64,000 nucleotides of DNA from Aphodovivens sp036306585 (lineage in GTDB: Bacteria; Actinomycetota; Coriobacteriia; Coriobacteriales; Eggerthellaceae), in assembly GCA_036306585.1 (NCBI GenBank), contig JAXJZF010000007.1:62001-126000 (forward strand), written 5' to 3'. Shown piece after piece: positions 8,278 through 17,132 of this stretch. The position numbers were made by a program, and so were the translations under genes. Numbering within the stretch: the stretch's first letter is position 1; each line of letters starts with the position of its first letter. The notes beneath the pieces were generated by a model. It did not search any database. It worked only from the letters and a program-made list of their open reading frames with translations, and was not told the DNA's origin.

Positions 8278-8283
8278 AGTATA
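8278..8283 (-). promoter_or_regulatory. -10 element placed 7 nt before the kinase ATG
   Basis: The minus strand reads TATACT followed by 7 nt and then ATG. The transcription start would fall at or next to the start codon. Confidence 0.5.
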
Positions 8284-8298
8284 GGGGTTTTCGGCCCC

Positions 8299-8327
8299 TT
8301 GCGGGCGCGGACGCGATTCGGTATACT
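8299..8327 (+). promoter_or_regulatory. tRNA-Thr promoter
   Basis: TTGCGG, 17-bp spacer, TATACT. The predicted start is about 23 bp before the tRNA. It overlaps the divergent kinase promoter region. Confidence 0.65.
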
Positions 8328-8356
8328 GCATGCTTGCGCTTCGCAAGAAGCCGTGT

Positions 8357-8432
8357 GCCAACGTGGCTCAGTTGGTAGAGCAGCGCACTCGTAATGCGCA
8401 GGTCACCGGTTCGAGTCCGGTCGTTGGCTCCA
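8357..8432 (+). tRNA. tRNA-Thr (CGT)
   Basis: 76 nt including an encoded CCA. The acceptor GCCAACG pairs with CGTTGGC, the anticodon loop is CTCGTAA, and the T loop is TTCGAGT. Confidence 0.96.
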
Positions 8433-8441
8433 CGCATGCAC

Positions 8442-8474
8442 AGGCCGTCGGTTTTTCCGGCGGCCTTTCGCTTT
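8442..8474 (+). terminator. Terminator after tRNA-Thr
   Basis: AGGCCGTCGG pairs with CCGGCGGCCT (one G-T) around a T5 loop, followed by TTCGCTTTT. Confidence 0.75.
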
Positions 8475-8485
8475 TCAGGGCGCCG

Positions 8486-8962
8486 TTAGTCGGCCGCCTT
8501 CGCCACCAGCACCGGAACGCTCGCCTCGCGCAGCACGTAGTTGCTGACGCTTCCCAACATCCCGCGGATTGCCCCGAGGCCGCGCGAGCCCATGATGATG
8601 AGGTCGCAGCCGTTATCCGCCGCGTACGAGACGATCTGCGATCCCGGCGACGTTTCCTCCAGAAACTCGATGACCACCCGATTCGACAGCCCCTCCAAGA
8701 TGTCGTCGATCTGGCGATGAACCGCCTTGTCGGCCTCGTCGATGACGCGCTGGAGCAGCTCGCGGATATGCGTGGAAGGCACATCGCTTACAGCCCGTGA
8801 CTCCTTCTCAAGCAAGGCGGCAACCGCGGTTTCGGTGTCGAGGATATGGACGATGCGCAGCGTCATGCCCGGATCCTCCCGGGCGAACCGCACCGCCTCC
8901 TCGAGCGCCGCGCGCGACGACGGCGAGCCATCGTATGGAACCATGACGTTGTCATAAAGCAT
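8486..8962 (-). CDS. Universal stress protein (UspA family)
   Basis: A 158-residue cytoplasmic protein. It starts with the family strand MLYDNVMVPYDGSPSSRAAL and ends with the ATP-binding signature IIMGSRGLGAIRGMLGSVSNYVLREASVPVLV, matching G-2x-G-9x-G-S/T. This places it in the ATP-binding UspA-like branch. Such proteins respond to stress, starvation or hypoxia. A TATAAT element lies at 9031-9036 on this strand. It is a single-gene unit between tRNA-Thr and the fhaA operon. Confidence 0.93.
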   Translation of the reverse strand: MLYDNVMVPYDGSPSSRAALEEAVRFAREDPGMTLRIVHILDTETAVAALLEKESRAVSDVPSTHIRELLQRVIDEADKAVHRQIDDILEGLSNRVVIEFLEETSPGSQIVSYAADNGCDLIIMGSRGLGAIRGMLGSVSNYVLREASVPVLVAKAAD

Positions 8963-9030
8963 GCGAAGCCCCTTTCGCTCCGCTGCGGTGACGCCCGCAG
9001 CGTCCCTTTCCCCCTTTTTCTCCTTCGAAC

Positions 9031-9036
9031 ATTATA
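9031..9036 (-). promoter_or_regulatory. -10 element of the universal stress protein gene
   Basis: The minus strand reads TATAAT, 68 bp before the ATG. The -35 at 17 bp is poor. Confidence 0.4.
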
Positions 9037-9235
9037 CCGATGAGCGGGCCCGCGGGGCGCCCATCCCGCAACATGCCGCATGGTCCGAAAGCGGCCTTCG
9101 CGCCGCCCGGGAGCCGCACTTGCGTTAAGTCGGCGGAACTTAGGTGAAAATGCGTGTCCGCCACGCCTGTTTGTGGCAAGATGGAACATCGCATGGATAT
9201 GCACACCATCCGGAAAGATTCGATAGGAGACGTTG

Positions 9236-10312
9236 ATGGGCTTCCTCTCTAAATTCGAAGGAAAAATGGAAGACACCGTCGAAGGAGCCGCCGACAAAAT
9301 GGGACGCTCGCCCATCTCGCCGGTGCAGATAGCGAAAAAGGCCGAGAAGCAGATGAAGCGCGAGAAGATGGTGGGCGCGGGCAAACAGTACGCCCCCACC
9401 CTCTACACCGTGCTGGTGAACGCCGACGACGACGAGCGGCTGTTCGGCTACTACCCCACACTCGCGGGTGAGACCGAAACCTACCTCGCCGCGAAAGCCG
9501 CCGAGCAGGGTTTGGTGATGGACGGGCAGCCGTTGGTCCGCTTCATCGTCGACGACGAGCTCAAGCATGGGAAGTTCGACGTCATCGCCGAAGCGGTGGC
9601 GGCGCCCATCATCGCGCAGCTGCGCGCCGAAGAAATGCAGCGCTACGGGCTTGCCCCCGAGCCGCAGCGCGCGCACCGCCCGCAGCGGCCGGTGCGTCCC
9701 GCAGCCGGCGGCTACCGGCCCGCACCGGCGCCCGCGCGCTACGACGAATACGATCAGGACTACGATCGATACGACGGCTACGGCCAGCAGGGCTATGACG
9801 ATTACGAGTTCGGAGCCGCGCCCGCCCCTGCGGGGGTCGACCGCCGCACCGCGTTCAACGATGAGCCGGCGGGCGAAGCCGATCTGCTCGCGGCACCCGC
9901 TGCTGCGGCAGGCGCCGGCGCCGCAGCAGCGGCACCCCGGCAGCAGCGCGCTGCCAACACCGTGGTGTTCGCCGGCGGGCAGGCGGCAGCCGAAGCAGCG
10001 GTTGCCGCGGCATCGGCGCAGCCCGAGCCCGCACGCCTGATCGACACCACCAACAACCGCGCCTACAACCTCGCCGCATCGCGTCTGATGGTGGGCAGGG
10101 AGTCGAAAAACGACATCGTGGTGTCCGATATCAACGCCAGCCGCTCGCACGCCGAGCTCACCTGCGATCCCCAGGGCATCTGGCGCATTACCGACCTGGG
10201 CTCCACCAACGGCACGCTGGTGAACGGCTTCCAGGTAGCATCGCAGGAGCTCGAGGAGGGCGATCGCATCACCATCGGCACCACCAACTTCGTGTTCACG
10301 TACCGAGGATAA
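9236..10312 (+). CDS. fhaA: FhaA: DUF3662 plus C-terminal FHA domain protein
   Basis: A 358-residue cytoplasmic phosphothreonine-binding adaptor. Residues 1-130 form the DUF3662 domain (MGFLSKFEGKMEDTVEGAAD, then the APTLYTVLVN strand). A disordered Tyr/Asp/Pro/Ala-rich linker (about 140-255) includes repeated YDxYD motifs. The C-terminal FHA domain has MVGRESKNDI, SRSHAEL and LGSTNGTLVNG, the phosphothreonine-binding residues. In mycobacteria FhaA binds phosphorylated MviN at the septum. ATG 9236 is preceded by TAGGAG. First gene of a five-gene operon with fhaB, pstP, the RodA/PBP fusion and pknB. Confidence 0.95.
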   Translation: MGFLSKFEGKMEDTVEGAADKMGRSPISPVQIAKKAEKQMKREKMVGAGKQYAPTLYTVLVNADDDERLFGYYPTLAGETETYLAAKAAEQGLVMDGQPLVRFIVDDELKHGKFDVIAEAVAAPIIAQLRAEEMQRYGLAPEPQRAHRPQRPVRPAAGGYRPAPAPARYDEYDQDYDRYDGYGQQGYDDYEFGAAPAPAGVDRRTAFNDEPAGEADLLAAPAAAAGAGAAAAAPRQQRAANTVVFAGGQAAAEAAVAAASAQPEPARLIDTTNNRAYNLAASRLMVGRESKNDIVVSDINASRSHAELTCDPQGIWRITDLGSTNGTLVNGFQVASQELEEGDRITIGTTNFVFTYRG

Positions 10313-10324
10313 GGTCCGCTTGCC

Positions 10325-10738
10325 ATGATCGACATCGTATTGCTCATAGGCCGCCTCCTCTTCGTCGCGCTGCTGTATCTGTTCCTGCTCGCCATCATGC
10401 GCACCGGGATCGGCCTGGTGCGCGGCCAGCGAAAAAGCGAGCGCGCCTGGAGCATCTCCGTCGAGCGCGGCCCCAAGGAGCTGCGCGGCGTCTCCATCGT
10501 GGTGCGCGGCCCCGTCATCGTGGGTAGAAGTCCCGGCGCCGACATCGTCGTGGGCGCGGGCTACGTTTCGGCACGGCACGCGCGCTTCTCGCTGATGGGC
10601 CAGAACCTGTTCGTCGAGGACCTGGGCTCGACCAACGGGACCATGGTGAACGGCCAGTACATCCAGGCGCCCACAGCCCTCAACAGCAACGACACCGTGA
10701 CCATCGGCGACGTGGTCATCCGAGTGAGGCGTTCGTAA
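10325..10738 (+). CDS. fhaB: FhaB: membrane-anchored FHA domain protein
   Basis: A 137-residue protein. One N-terminal membrane helix (residues 3-25, IVLLIGRLLFVALLYLFLLA) is followed by an FHA domain with VGRSPGADI, SARHARF and LGSTNGTMVNG. It corresponds to FhaB/FipA, which in mycobacteria recruits partners at the division site and is a PknB substrate. Its stop codon is directly followed by the pstP ATG, with the ribosome site inside fhaB, so the two are translationally coupled. Confidence 0.95.
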   Translation: MIDIVLLIGRLLFVALLYLFLLAIMRTGIGLVRGQRKSERAWSISVERGPKELRGVSIVVRGPVIVGRSPGADIVVGAGYVSARHARFSLMGQNLFVEDLGSTNGTMVNGQYIQAPTALNSNDTVTIGDVVIRVRRS

Positions 10739-12034
10739 ATGGCACGCGCGAAACGCTCCTACCGTTCCACGGCGCGCTCCCGCCGCGGCGCCATCACCGA
10801 GTTCGGCAGCCGCACCGACATAGGCTGCGTGCGCGATCATAACGAAGACAGCCTGGTGGTCGCCCCGCCCCTGTTCGCCGTGGCGGACGGCATGGGCGGG
10901 CACGCAGCGGGCGAGGTCGCATCGGAAATCGCGACCACGGCCCTTGCCGACCAGGCCCCGAAGGAGCCCGATGCAGAAGCGCTGGGGCGCGCCATCGAAG
11001 CGGCGAACCACGCCATCATCGAAGCGGCGCGAAACGGCCTGGGCCGCGAGGGAATGGGCACCACCTGCACCGCCGCCATCCTGAAAGGTGAGCGCTTGGT
11101 CCTGGCCCAGGTCGGCGACTCCCGCGCCTACCTGCTGCATCAAGGCAAACTGCAGCAGCTCACCCGCGACCATAGCCTGGTCGCCATGATGGTGGAAGCA
11201 GGCCAGCTCACCCCCGAGGAAGCCCGCGTCCACCCCCGCCGCTCGGTCATTACACGCGCCCTGGGCACCGACCCCGCCACCAAGCCCGACCTCTACGAAT
11301 TGGACGTCGAAACGGGGGACCGCCTGCTTCTGTGCTCGGACGGCCTGTCCGGCATGGTGGAGGACCGTGACATCGAAGCCATCATGAACCGCACCGCAGA
11401 CCCGCAACGCTGCGCATCGCAGCTGGTCAACGAAGCCATCGCCGCAGGAGGCAACGACAACGTCACCGTGATCGTCGCCGATGTGACGGGGCAGCGGGAA
11501 GCGAAACGCCGCAAGATGGCCCTGAAAACCAAACTCGGCGTGGCGGCAATCATCGTGATCCTCATCGCGCTGTTCGCCGCCGTCGCCCTCGGCGCCAACG
11601 CCTTCGTGCGCAACTCCGCCTACCTCGCCGAGGACGACGGCAACGTGGCCATCTACCAAGGGCTCCCCGAGCCGTTCCTGATGTTCTCCTATTCCGAGCT
11701 GGTGGAAAAGACCGATATCCCCGTCGATCAGCTCTCCCCCGGCGTGGCCAGCCGCATCCGCGAAGGCATGCGCGTCGACAACGTCGATGCCGCGCGCGCG
11801 TTGGTGGAAGACTACCGCGAGCAGCTCGACCCCGATAACCAGCAGACGCCCGCCGACGCGGATGCCGCCTCCACGGGGGATGACGCCGATGGGAGCTCGT
11901 CTCCCGGCGCAACCTCGTCGGGAGATGCCGCGGCCGAAAACGAGCTGTCCTCCGGCGGCTCGCCGCACCTCGGCGCCACCGGCTCCAACGCCGTCACGCC
12001 CGACGACGTCGCGCGGGAAGGGAGCGGCGCATGA
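10739..12034 (+). CDS. pstP: PstP-type PP2C Ser/Thr protein phosphatase
   Basis: A 431-residue protein that reverses PknB-type phosphorylation. The PP2C domain (about 18-245) has DIGCVRDHNEDS, VADGMGGHAAGEVAS, QVGDSRAYLL and the closing GNDNVTVIVAD, supplying the metal-binding Asp residues. A basic stretch (KRRKMALKTK) leads into one membrane helix at about 260-284. The outer part (285-431) ends in an acidic Ser/Ala-rich tail, longer than I would expect from mycobacterial PstP. Its stop overlaps the next start as ATGA. Confidence 0.95.
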   Translation: MARAKRSYRSTARSRRGAITEFGSRTDIGCVRDHNEDSLVVAPPLFAVADGMGGHAAGEVASEIATTALADQAPKEPDAEALGRAIEAANHAIIEAARNGLGREGMGTTCTAAILKGERLVLAQVGDSRAYLLHQGKLQQLTRDHSLVAMMVEAGQLTPEEARVHPRRSVITRALGTDPATKPDLYELDVETGDRLLLCSDGLSGMVEDRDIEAIMNRTADPQRCASQLVNEAIAAGGNDNVTVIVADVTGQREAKRRKMALKTKLGVAAIIVILIALFAAVALGANAFVRNSAYLAEDDGNVAIYQGLPEPFLMFSYSELVEKTDIPVDQLSPGVASRIREGMRVDNVDAARALVEDYREQLDPDNQQTPADADAASTGDDADGSSSPGATSSGDAAAENELSSGGSPHLGATGSNAVTPDDVAREGSGA

Positions 12035-14784
12035 CTCGGCGCAACCTCGAACTTGTCCTGCTGTGCATAGCGGCGCCTCTGGTCATCCTCATGTTCGCCA
12101 TGATGGTGGTCAACCAGGGCCAGCCGCTCGACTTCAACACGCTCGGCGTTCCCATCGGCATCTTCCTGGCGTTCGTGGTGGCGCACCTGGCGGCGCGCAA
12201 GCTGGCGCCCGGCGCCGACCCCGCCATCCTGCCGCTTGCCTTCGCGCTGTCGGGCATCGGCATCGCCTTCGTCACCCGCCTGCGTCCGGAACTGGCGGTC
12301 GGCCAGCTCATGTGGCTGTTCGTGGGCGTGGCGTGCCTGGTGGTGGTACTGCTCATCGTGCGGAACCTCGACAAACTCGCTCAATATAAATACACGTTGA
12401 TGCTGGTGGGCCTGATCCTGCTGGTATCGCCGATCATCCCCGGCATCGGGCAGGAGATCAACGGAAGCCGCATCTGGCTGTCTATCGGGCCGTTCTCGTT
12501 CCAACCGGGGGAGATCGCCAAGATCGCCGTGGTGCTGTTCCTCGCAGGCTATCTTGCCGCCAATCGCGAGATGCTCTCGGTGTTCACCTGGCGCATCGGC
12601 CCGCTTCGCTTGCCCGACGCCCGCGCCCTCGTGCCGCTGTTGGTGATGTGGCTCATTTCCATCGGCATCGTGGCGTTCGAGCGCGATCTGGGCAGCGCCT
12701 TGGTGTTCTTCTTCGTGTTCCTGGTCATGCTGTATGTTGCCACCGGCAAGAAATCCTACGTCATCGCCGGCGTGCTGATGATGGCGGTCGCTGGTGTCGG
12801 CCTATACTTCGTCTTCGACCATGTGCAGGTGCGCGTGGCGACATGGCTCGACCCCTTCGCCGATGCGCAGAATACCGGCTATCAGCTGGTGCAGACCATC
12901 TATTCGCTGGCCGACGGCGGGCTGTTCGGCGTCGGTATCGGACGCGGCCTGGCCGAGCAGATCCCCGTCGTGGAGAGCGACTTCATCTTCGCCGCCATCG
13001 GCGAGGAGACCGGCCTTCTGGGCGCGGCGGGCCTGCTGTTGCTCTACCTGTGCCTGGCGATCCGCGGCATGCTCACGGCGGCGCGCGCGAAAAGCGACGT
13101 CAGCTCGTTCACCGCGGTCGGCCTCACTTCCATCATCGTCCTGCAGGCGTTCATCATCGTGGGCGGCGTGACGCGCCTCATCCCGCTCACCGGCCTGACG
13201 CTGCCCTTCATAAGCCAAGGCGGCTCATCGCTTCTGGCAAGCTTCATCTCGGTGGCGCTGCTGCTGCGCGCCGGAGACGAAGGCACCGGCGTCGGCAAGG
13301 AGATGACCTCAGCGACCACGATGATCTCCACCGCGAACGTGTTGGGGCGCGTGGCGCTCGGCAAACGCCTCACCGTCGCCATGGTGGGGTTCTCGGTGCT
13401 GTTCGCCCTGCTGGTGGCCAACCTCACGCTCATCATGGTCGTGCAGGCTGACTACTACCAGGATATGCCGGGCAACAACCACACCATGGCGAAGGAGGCC
13501 AATACCGAACGCGGGTCCATTTCGACCTATGACGGCGTGGTCCTCGCCGAAAGCCAATTGCAGGACGACGGAACGTACGAGCGTGTCTACCCTGCGGGCG
13601 ACTTGGCAAGCCACGTGGTGGGCTACTACTCCACGCGCTACGGCACGAGCGGCATCGAGGCCAGCGAGAACTCCACGCTGAAGGGGCAGCAGAATTTCGC
13701 CAGCTGGACCGACGTCATCAATGCCGCCGCCGGCATCTCCACGCCGGGCAACGACGTGCGCCTGACGCTGAGCTCCACCATCCAGCAGAAAGTCCAGGAT
13801 GCCCTGGAGGGGGTGACCGGCGCCGCCGTGGTCATCGATCCCCGCACCGGCGCGGTGCTGGCCATGGCCTCCTCGCCCACCTACGACGCCAATGACGCCG
13901 AATCGCTCCTGGAAAGCTCTTCGGGCGACTCCAGCCAGCTGTTCAATCGCGCCACGCAGGCGCTGTACGCCCCGGGCTCCACGTTCAAGATCATCTCCCT
14001 CGCCACCGCGCTGGAAAACGGGGTTGCCAGCGAGGACACCGTGTTCAGCGCCCCTGGCTCGATGGAGCTGGGCAACGCCGCAGTCACCAACTTCGGCAAC
14101 GAGAGCTACGGCAACATCACGCTGGCACGCGGCACCGAAGTGTCGTCGAACACGGTGTTCGGCCAGCTGGGATTGCAAATCGGCGCGCGCCTGCTGGTGG
14201 AAGGGGCCGACGCGTTCGGCTTCGACCGCGAGCTGGACTTCGAGCTTCCCGTCACCGAGTCGCTCATGCCCGACCCCGACGAGATGACCGATTGGGAAAC
14301 CGCCTGGGCGGCAGCCGGTCAGCCCGTGGGCGAGCACGAAAGCCCCGCCGGCCCGCAGGCAACCGTGCTCGAGATGGCAATGGTGGGCTGCGCCATTGCC
14401 AACAACGGTACCATCATGGAGCCCTACCTGGTGGACAGCGTCTACGGTGCCAACGGCGAGCGCAGCTACCAGGCGCAGGCAGTCCCCTACCTCGATGCGG
14501 TCGACAGCGATACCGCCAATCGCACCAAGGAGGTCCTGAAAGGTGTGGTGACGTCGGGCACCGGCACCGCCGCCGCCATCCAAGGCGTGCAGGTGGCGGG
14601 CAAGACCGGCACCGCCGAGCACTCCGACGGCGATGACGGCTGGTTCATCGGCATCGCAGACGCCGATTCCGACAGCCCCTCGGCAGTGGTCGCGATCGTC
14701 ATCGAGAACAGCTCGTCCGGCACGGCGGCGGCCAAAGCAGGCGACATCCTGGAAACAACGCTGAGCGTGCAAGGGGAGCTATGA
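12031..14784 (+). CDS. Fusion of RodA/FtsW glycosyltransferase with a class B penicillin-binding transpeptidase
   Basis: A 917-residue polypeptide joining two proteins normally encoded separately (rodA and pbpA). Residues 1-420 are a multi-pass SEDS protein: INGSRIWLSIGPFSFQPGE, the GGLFGVGIGRG loop and ESDFIFAAIGEE with the conserved Asp, then PFISQGGSS. A hydrophobic segment (about 450-475) leads into a PBP: STFK at 650-653 (nucleophile Ser650, Lys653), SSN at 705-707 and KTGT at 858-861. All catalytic motifs are intact. Expected role: polymerising lipid II and cross-linking peptidoglycan as one unit. ATGA overlap with pstP; pknB follows after 118 bp. Confidence 0.95.
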   Translation: MTRRNLELVLLCIAAPLVILMFAMMVVNQGQPLDFNTLGVPIGIFLAFVVAHLAARKLAPGADPAILPLAFALSGIGIAFVTRLRPELAVGQLMWLFVGVACLVVVLLIVRNLDKLAQYKYTLMLVGLILLVSPIIPGIGQEINGSRIWLSIGPFSFQPGEIAKIAVVLFLAGYLAANREMLSVFTWRIGPLRLPDARALVPLLVMWLISIGIVAFERDLGSALVFFFVFLVMLYVATGKKSYVIAGVLMMAVAGVGLYFVFDHVQVRVATWLDPFADAQNTGYQLVQTIYSLADGGLFGVGIGRGLAEQIPVVESDFIFAAIGEETGLLGAAGLLLLYLCLAIRGMLTAARAKSDVSSFTAVGLTSIIVLQAFIIVGGVTRLIPLTGLTLPFISQGGSSLLASFISVALLLRAGDEGTGVGKEMTSATTMISTANVLGRVALGKRLTVAMVGFSVLFALLVANLTLIMVVQADYYQDMPGNNHTMAKEANTERGSISTYDGVVLAESQLQDDGTYERVYPAGDLASHVVGYYSTRYGTSGIEASENSTLKGQQNFASWTDVINAAAGISTPGNDVRLTLSSTIQQKVQDALEGVTGAAVVIDPRTGAVLAMASSPTYDANDAESLLESSSGDSSQLFNRATQALYAPGSTFKIISLATALENGVASEDTVFSAPGSMELGNAAVTNFGNESYGNITLARGTEVSSNTVFGQLGLQIGARLLVEGADAFGFDRELDFELPVTESLMPDPDEMTDWETAWAAAGQPVGEHESPAGPQATVLEMAMVGCAIANNGTIMEPYLVDSVYGANGERSYQAQAVPYLDAVDSDTANRTKEVLKGVVTSGTGTAAAIQGVQVAGKTGTAEHSDGDDGWFIGIADADSDSPSAVVAIVIENSSSGTAAAKAGDILETTLSVQGEL

Positions 14785-14902
14785 AGATGTGCAGGTTGAT
14801 GTTTCGTTCATCGGCACAAACCGCCGTTATGCGGTATGCTTATGAATCGGATAAAATCAGCTTTTTCGATACTGCATGCATGTAACCAAAAGGAGCAAAA
14901 AC

Positions 14903-16894
14903 GTGGCTGGAAGCATGATCGGCAGAGTATTCAGCAACCGCTATCAGATAACCGAGTGCATCGGCGTGGGCGGCATGGCGGAAGTCTACCGTGCGCAGGA
15001 CAACGTGCTCGGGCGCATCGTCGCCGTGAAGGTGATGCTGCCTCAGTTCGCCTCCGACGAGAACTTCACCAAGCGTTTCAAGCAGGAGGCGGCGTCGGCG
15101 GCCAACCTGTCGAGCCCCTACATCGTCAACGTGTACGACTGGGGCCAGGATGAAGGCACGTATTACATCGTCATGGAGTACGTGCGCGGCAGCGATCTCA
15201 AGACCGCCATCAACGAGCGCGGCGCCATCAACCAACGCAAGGTCGCTGAGATCGGCTCGCAGGTATGCCAGGCACTGTCCGTCGCCCATAAGCAGGACAT
15301 CATCCACCGTGACGTCAAGCCGCAAAACATCATGGTGCAGCCCGATGGCAACGTGAAAGTGATGGATTTCGGCATCGCACGCGCAAAGAACTCCACCATG
15401 GACAAAACCGCATCGGTGCTGGGTACCGCGCACTACATCTCGCCCGAGCAGGCGCAGGGCAAAGACCTCACGCCCGCCAGCGACATCTACTCGCTGGGCG
15501 TGGTGCTCTACGAGGCCGTGACGGGCAAGCTTCCCTTCGACGGCCCCGACGCAGTGAGCGTGGCTATGAAGCAGGTCCAGGAACAGCCCGAGCCCCCCAG
15601 CCAGCTGCGCCCCGACCTCGACCCCGGCCTTGAGGCCATCATCCTCAAGGCGATGAGCAAGAACCCCAACGAGCGTTTTGCGACCGCGCAGGAGATGCGC
15701 TACGCGTTGAACGACTTCCTCGCCGGGCGTCCCGTGGACGTCGCCGGCTTCACCAGCGCCCAAACCGCGTACCTCTCGCCCATCGGCGGAGCTCAAACGC
15801 AGGTGATCGGCGAACGCGGCATGGGAGCGCCCGGCGGCACCGCCGTCATGCCCGTCACCCATGCGCAGGGCGGCGGCAGCGGCAGCACCTCGTACCGCTC
15901 GTCCAACACCGCGAAGAAGAAGTCGTCGGGTAAGAAGGCAGCCGGCATCATCGTGGCAATCGTCGCCGTCATCGCCATTATCGCGATCGCGGCGTTCGCG
16001 CTCGGCGGAAACGTGGGCACGGGTGATCCGGTGCCCAACGTGGTCAATAAAACGCTTGACGAGGCAACCCAGGAGCTGCAGGAAGCCGGGTTCCAGGTGG
16101 GCGATGTGACCGAGCGCTCCGACAACAACATCGCCGAGGGCAACGTCATCCAGCAGGATCCCACCGCCGGCAGCAAACGCGAGCAAGGCACTCGCGTCAA
16201 CCTGGTCGTCTCCAGCGGCAGCTCGCAAGGCTCGGTTCCCGACGTGACGAACAAATCGGCAGACGAAGCCCGCCGCATCCTCGAGGATGCCGGTTTCCAA
16301 GTGCAAGCCGGCGCTGCAGAATACAGCGATACCATCGGTAAGGACCTGGTGGCACGCACCAACCCCGCCGCCGGCCAGCAGATGCCCAAGAACAGCGTGG
16401 TCACCTACTACCTGTCACTGGGCCCCGAGGGCACAGAGGTCCCCAACGTCGTGGGCTCTTCGAAAGGCTCCGCCGAGACCACCCTCTCCAACGCTGGGTT
16501 CAAAGTAACCTCCGAGAACACCTATAGCGACACGGTTGCCCAGGGCGTCGTCATCAGCCAGACCCCCAATGCGGGAACGCTTGCGCAGGACGGCGACACC
16601 GTCCACCTAGTCGTGAGCGCCGGCGTCGACCCAGCCACCCAGAAACCGGCTCAGGTGGACATCCCCAACCTCGTCGGCTGGAGGGTATCCGACGCGAAGT
16701 ATCAACTCGAAAGCCTCGGCTTCAGCGTGTACGTCGCCAACAACATGCCCGACAGCGCCTTCGTCACCTCCACCACCCCCACCGGATCGGCGGATAAGGG
16801 CTCCACGGTGACGCTGTACGCCCAGAGCAGTTCAAGCGGCTCCGACAGCAACTCGGACAGCAGCGGCAGCACTGACACGGGCAAATCGGAATAA
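14903..16894 (+). CDS. pknB: PknB-type Ser/Thr kinase with four PASTA domains
   Basis: A 663-residue transmembrane kinase. The kinase domain has glycine loop GVGGMA at 21-26, Lys43, HRDVKPQN, DFG and an activation loop with TASVLGTAHYISPEQ. A Gly/Ser/Lys-rich juxtamembrane stretch leads to one membrane helix (about 350-370). Outside are four PASTA repeats, each opening with VPNVV, VPDVT, VPNVV or IPNLV, that sense muropeptides or lipid II. The Ser-rich tail is disordered. GTG 14903 is chosen for AAAGGAG seven nt upstream; ATG 14915 is the alternative. Last gene of the cell-wall signalling operon. Confidence 0.96.
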   Translation: MAGSMIGRVFSNRYQITECIGVGGMAEVYRAQDNVLGRIVAVKVMLPQFASDENFTKRFKQEAASAANLSSPYIVNVYDWGQDEGTYYIVMEYVRGSDLKTAINERGAINQRKVAEIGSQVCQALSVAHKQDIIHRDVKPQNIMVQPDGNVKVMDFGIARAKNSTMDKTASVLGTAHYISPEQAQGKDLTPASDIYSLGVVLYEAVTGKLPFDGPDAVSVAMKQVQEQPEPPSQLRPDLDPGLEAIILKAMSKNPNERFATAQEMRYALNDFLAGRPVDVAGFTSAQTAYLSPIGGAQTQVIGERGMGAPGGTAVMPVTHAQGGGSGSTSYRSSNTAKKKSSGKKAAGIIVAIVAVIAIIAIAAFALGGNVGTGDPVPNVVNKTLDEATQELQEAGFQVGDVTERSDNNIAEGNVIQQDPTAGSKREQGTRVNLVVSSGSSQGSVPDVTNKSADEARRILEDAGFQVQAGAAEYSDTIGKDLVARTNPAAGQQMPKNSVVTYYLSLGPEGTEVPNVVGSSKGSAETTLSNAGFKVTSENTYSDTVAQGVVISQTPNAGTLAQDGDTVHLVVSAGVDPATQKPAQVDIPNLVGWRVSDAKYQLESLGFSVYVANNMPDSAFVTSTTPTGSADKGSTVTLYAQSSSSGSDSNSDSSGSTDTGKSE

Positions 16895-16963
16895 TCCGCA
16901 CCGAGCAGCGCTCGTGCCGCTGGAGGCCCTTTCTCCTCGGTAACGTGGTACAATGCTCGCCGC

Positions 16964-17039
16964 GCCTCCGTAGCTCAGGGGACAGAGCACCGCTCTCCTA
17001 AAGCGGGTGCCGCGCGTTCGAATCGCGCCGGGGGCACCA
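16964..17039 (+). tRNA. tRNA-Arg (CCT)
   Basis: 76 nt with encoded CCA. GCCTCCG pairs with CGGGGGC (one G-T), the anticodon loop is CTCCTAA, and the T arm is GCGCG-TTCGAAT-CGCGC. Confidence 0.95.
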
Positions 17040-17048
17040 TCGAAATCC

Positions 17049-17078
17049 AAAGCCGTCGGGCAATCCGGCGGCTTTTGC
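17049..17078 (+). terminator. Terminator after tRNA-Arg
   Basis: AAAGCCGTCGG pairs with CCGGCGGCTTT around GCAAT, followed by TTGC. Confidence 0.7.
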
Positions 17079-17132
17079 ATTTCAGGCGTACAATGGCCCG
17101 TAACAGCCAACCGAATTAGGAAAGGACGCCTT

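Noticed and set aside
9140..11968. A very long open frame on the minus strand (942 codons) opposite fhaA-fhaB-pstP
   Set aside because: It is antisense to well-supported genes, has no recognisable domain, and is rich in His/Gly/Ala/Val as expected of a shadow frame in high-GC DNA.
17007..17132. N-terminal extension of the CmpB-like protein into the tRNA-Arg gene
   Set aside because: The frame is open but crosses the tRNA; the ATG at 17133 has a good ribosome site.
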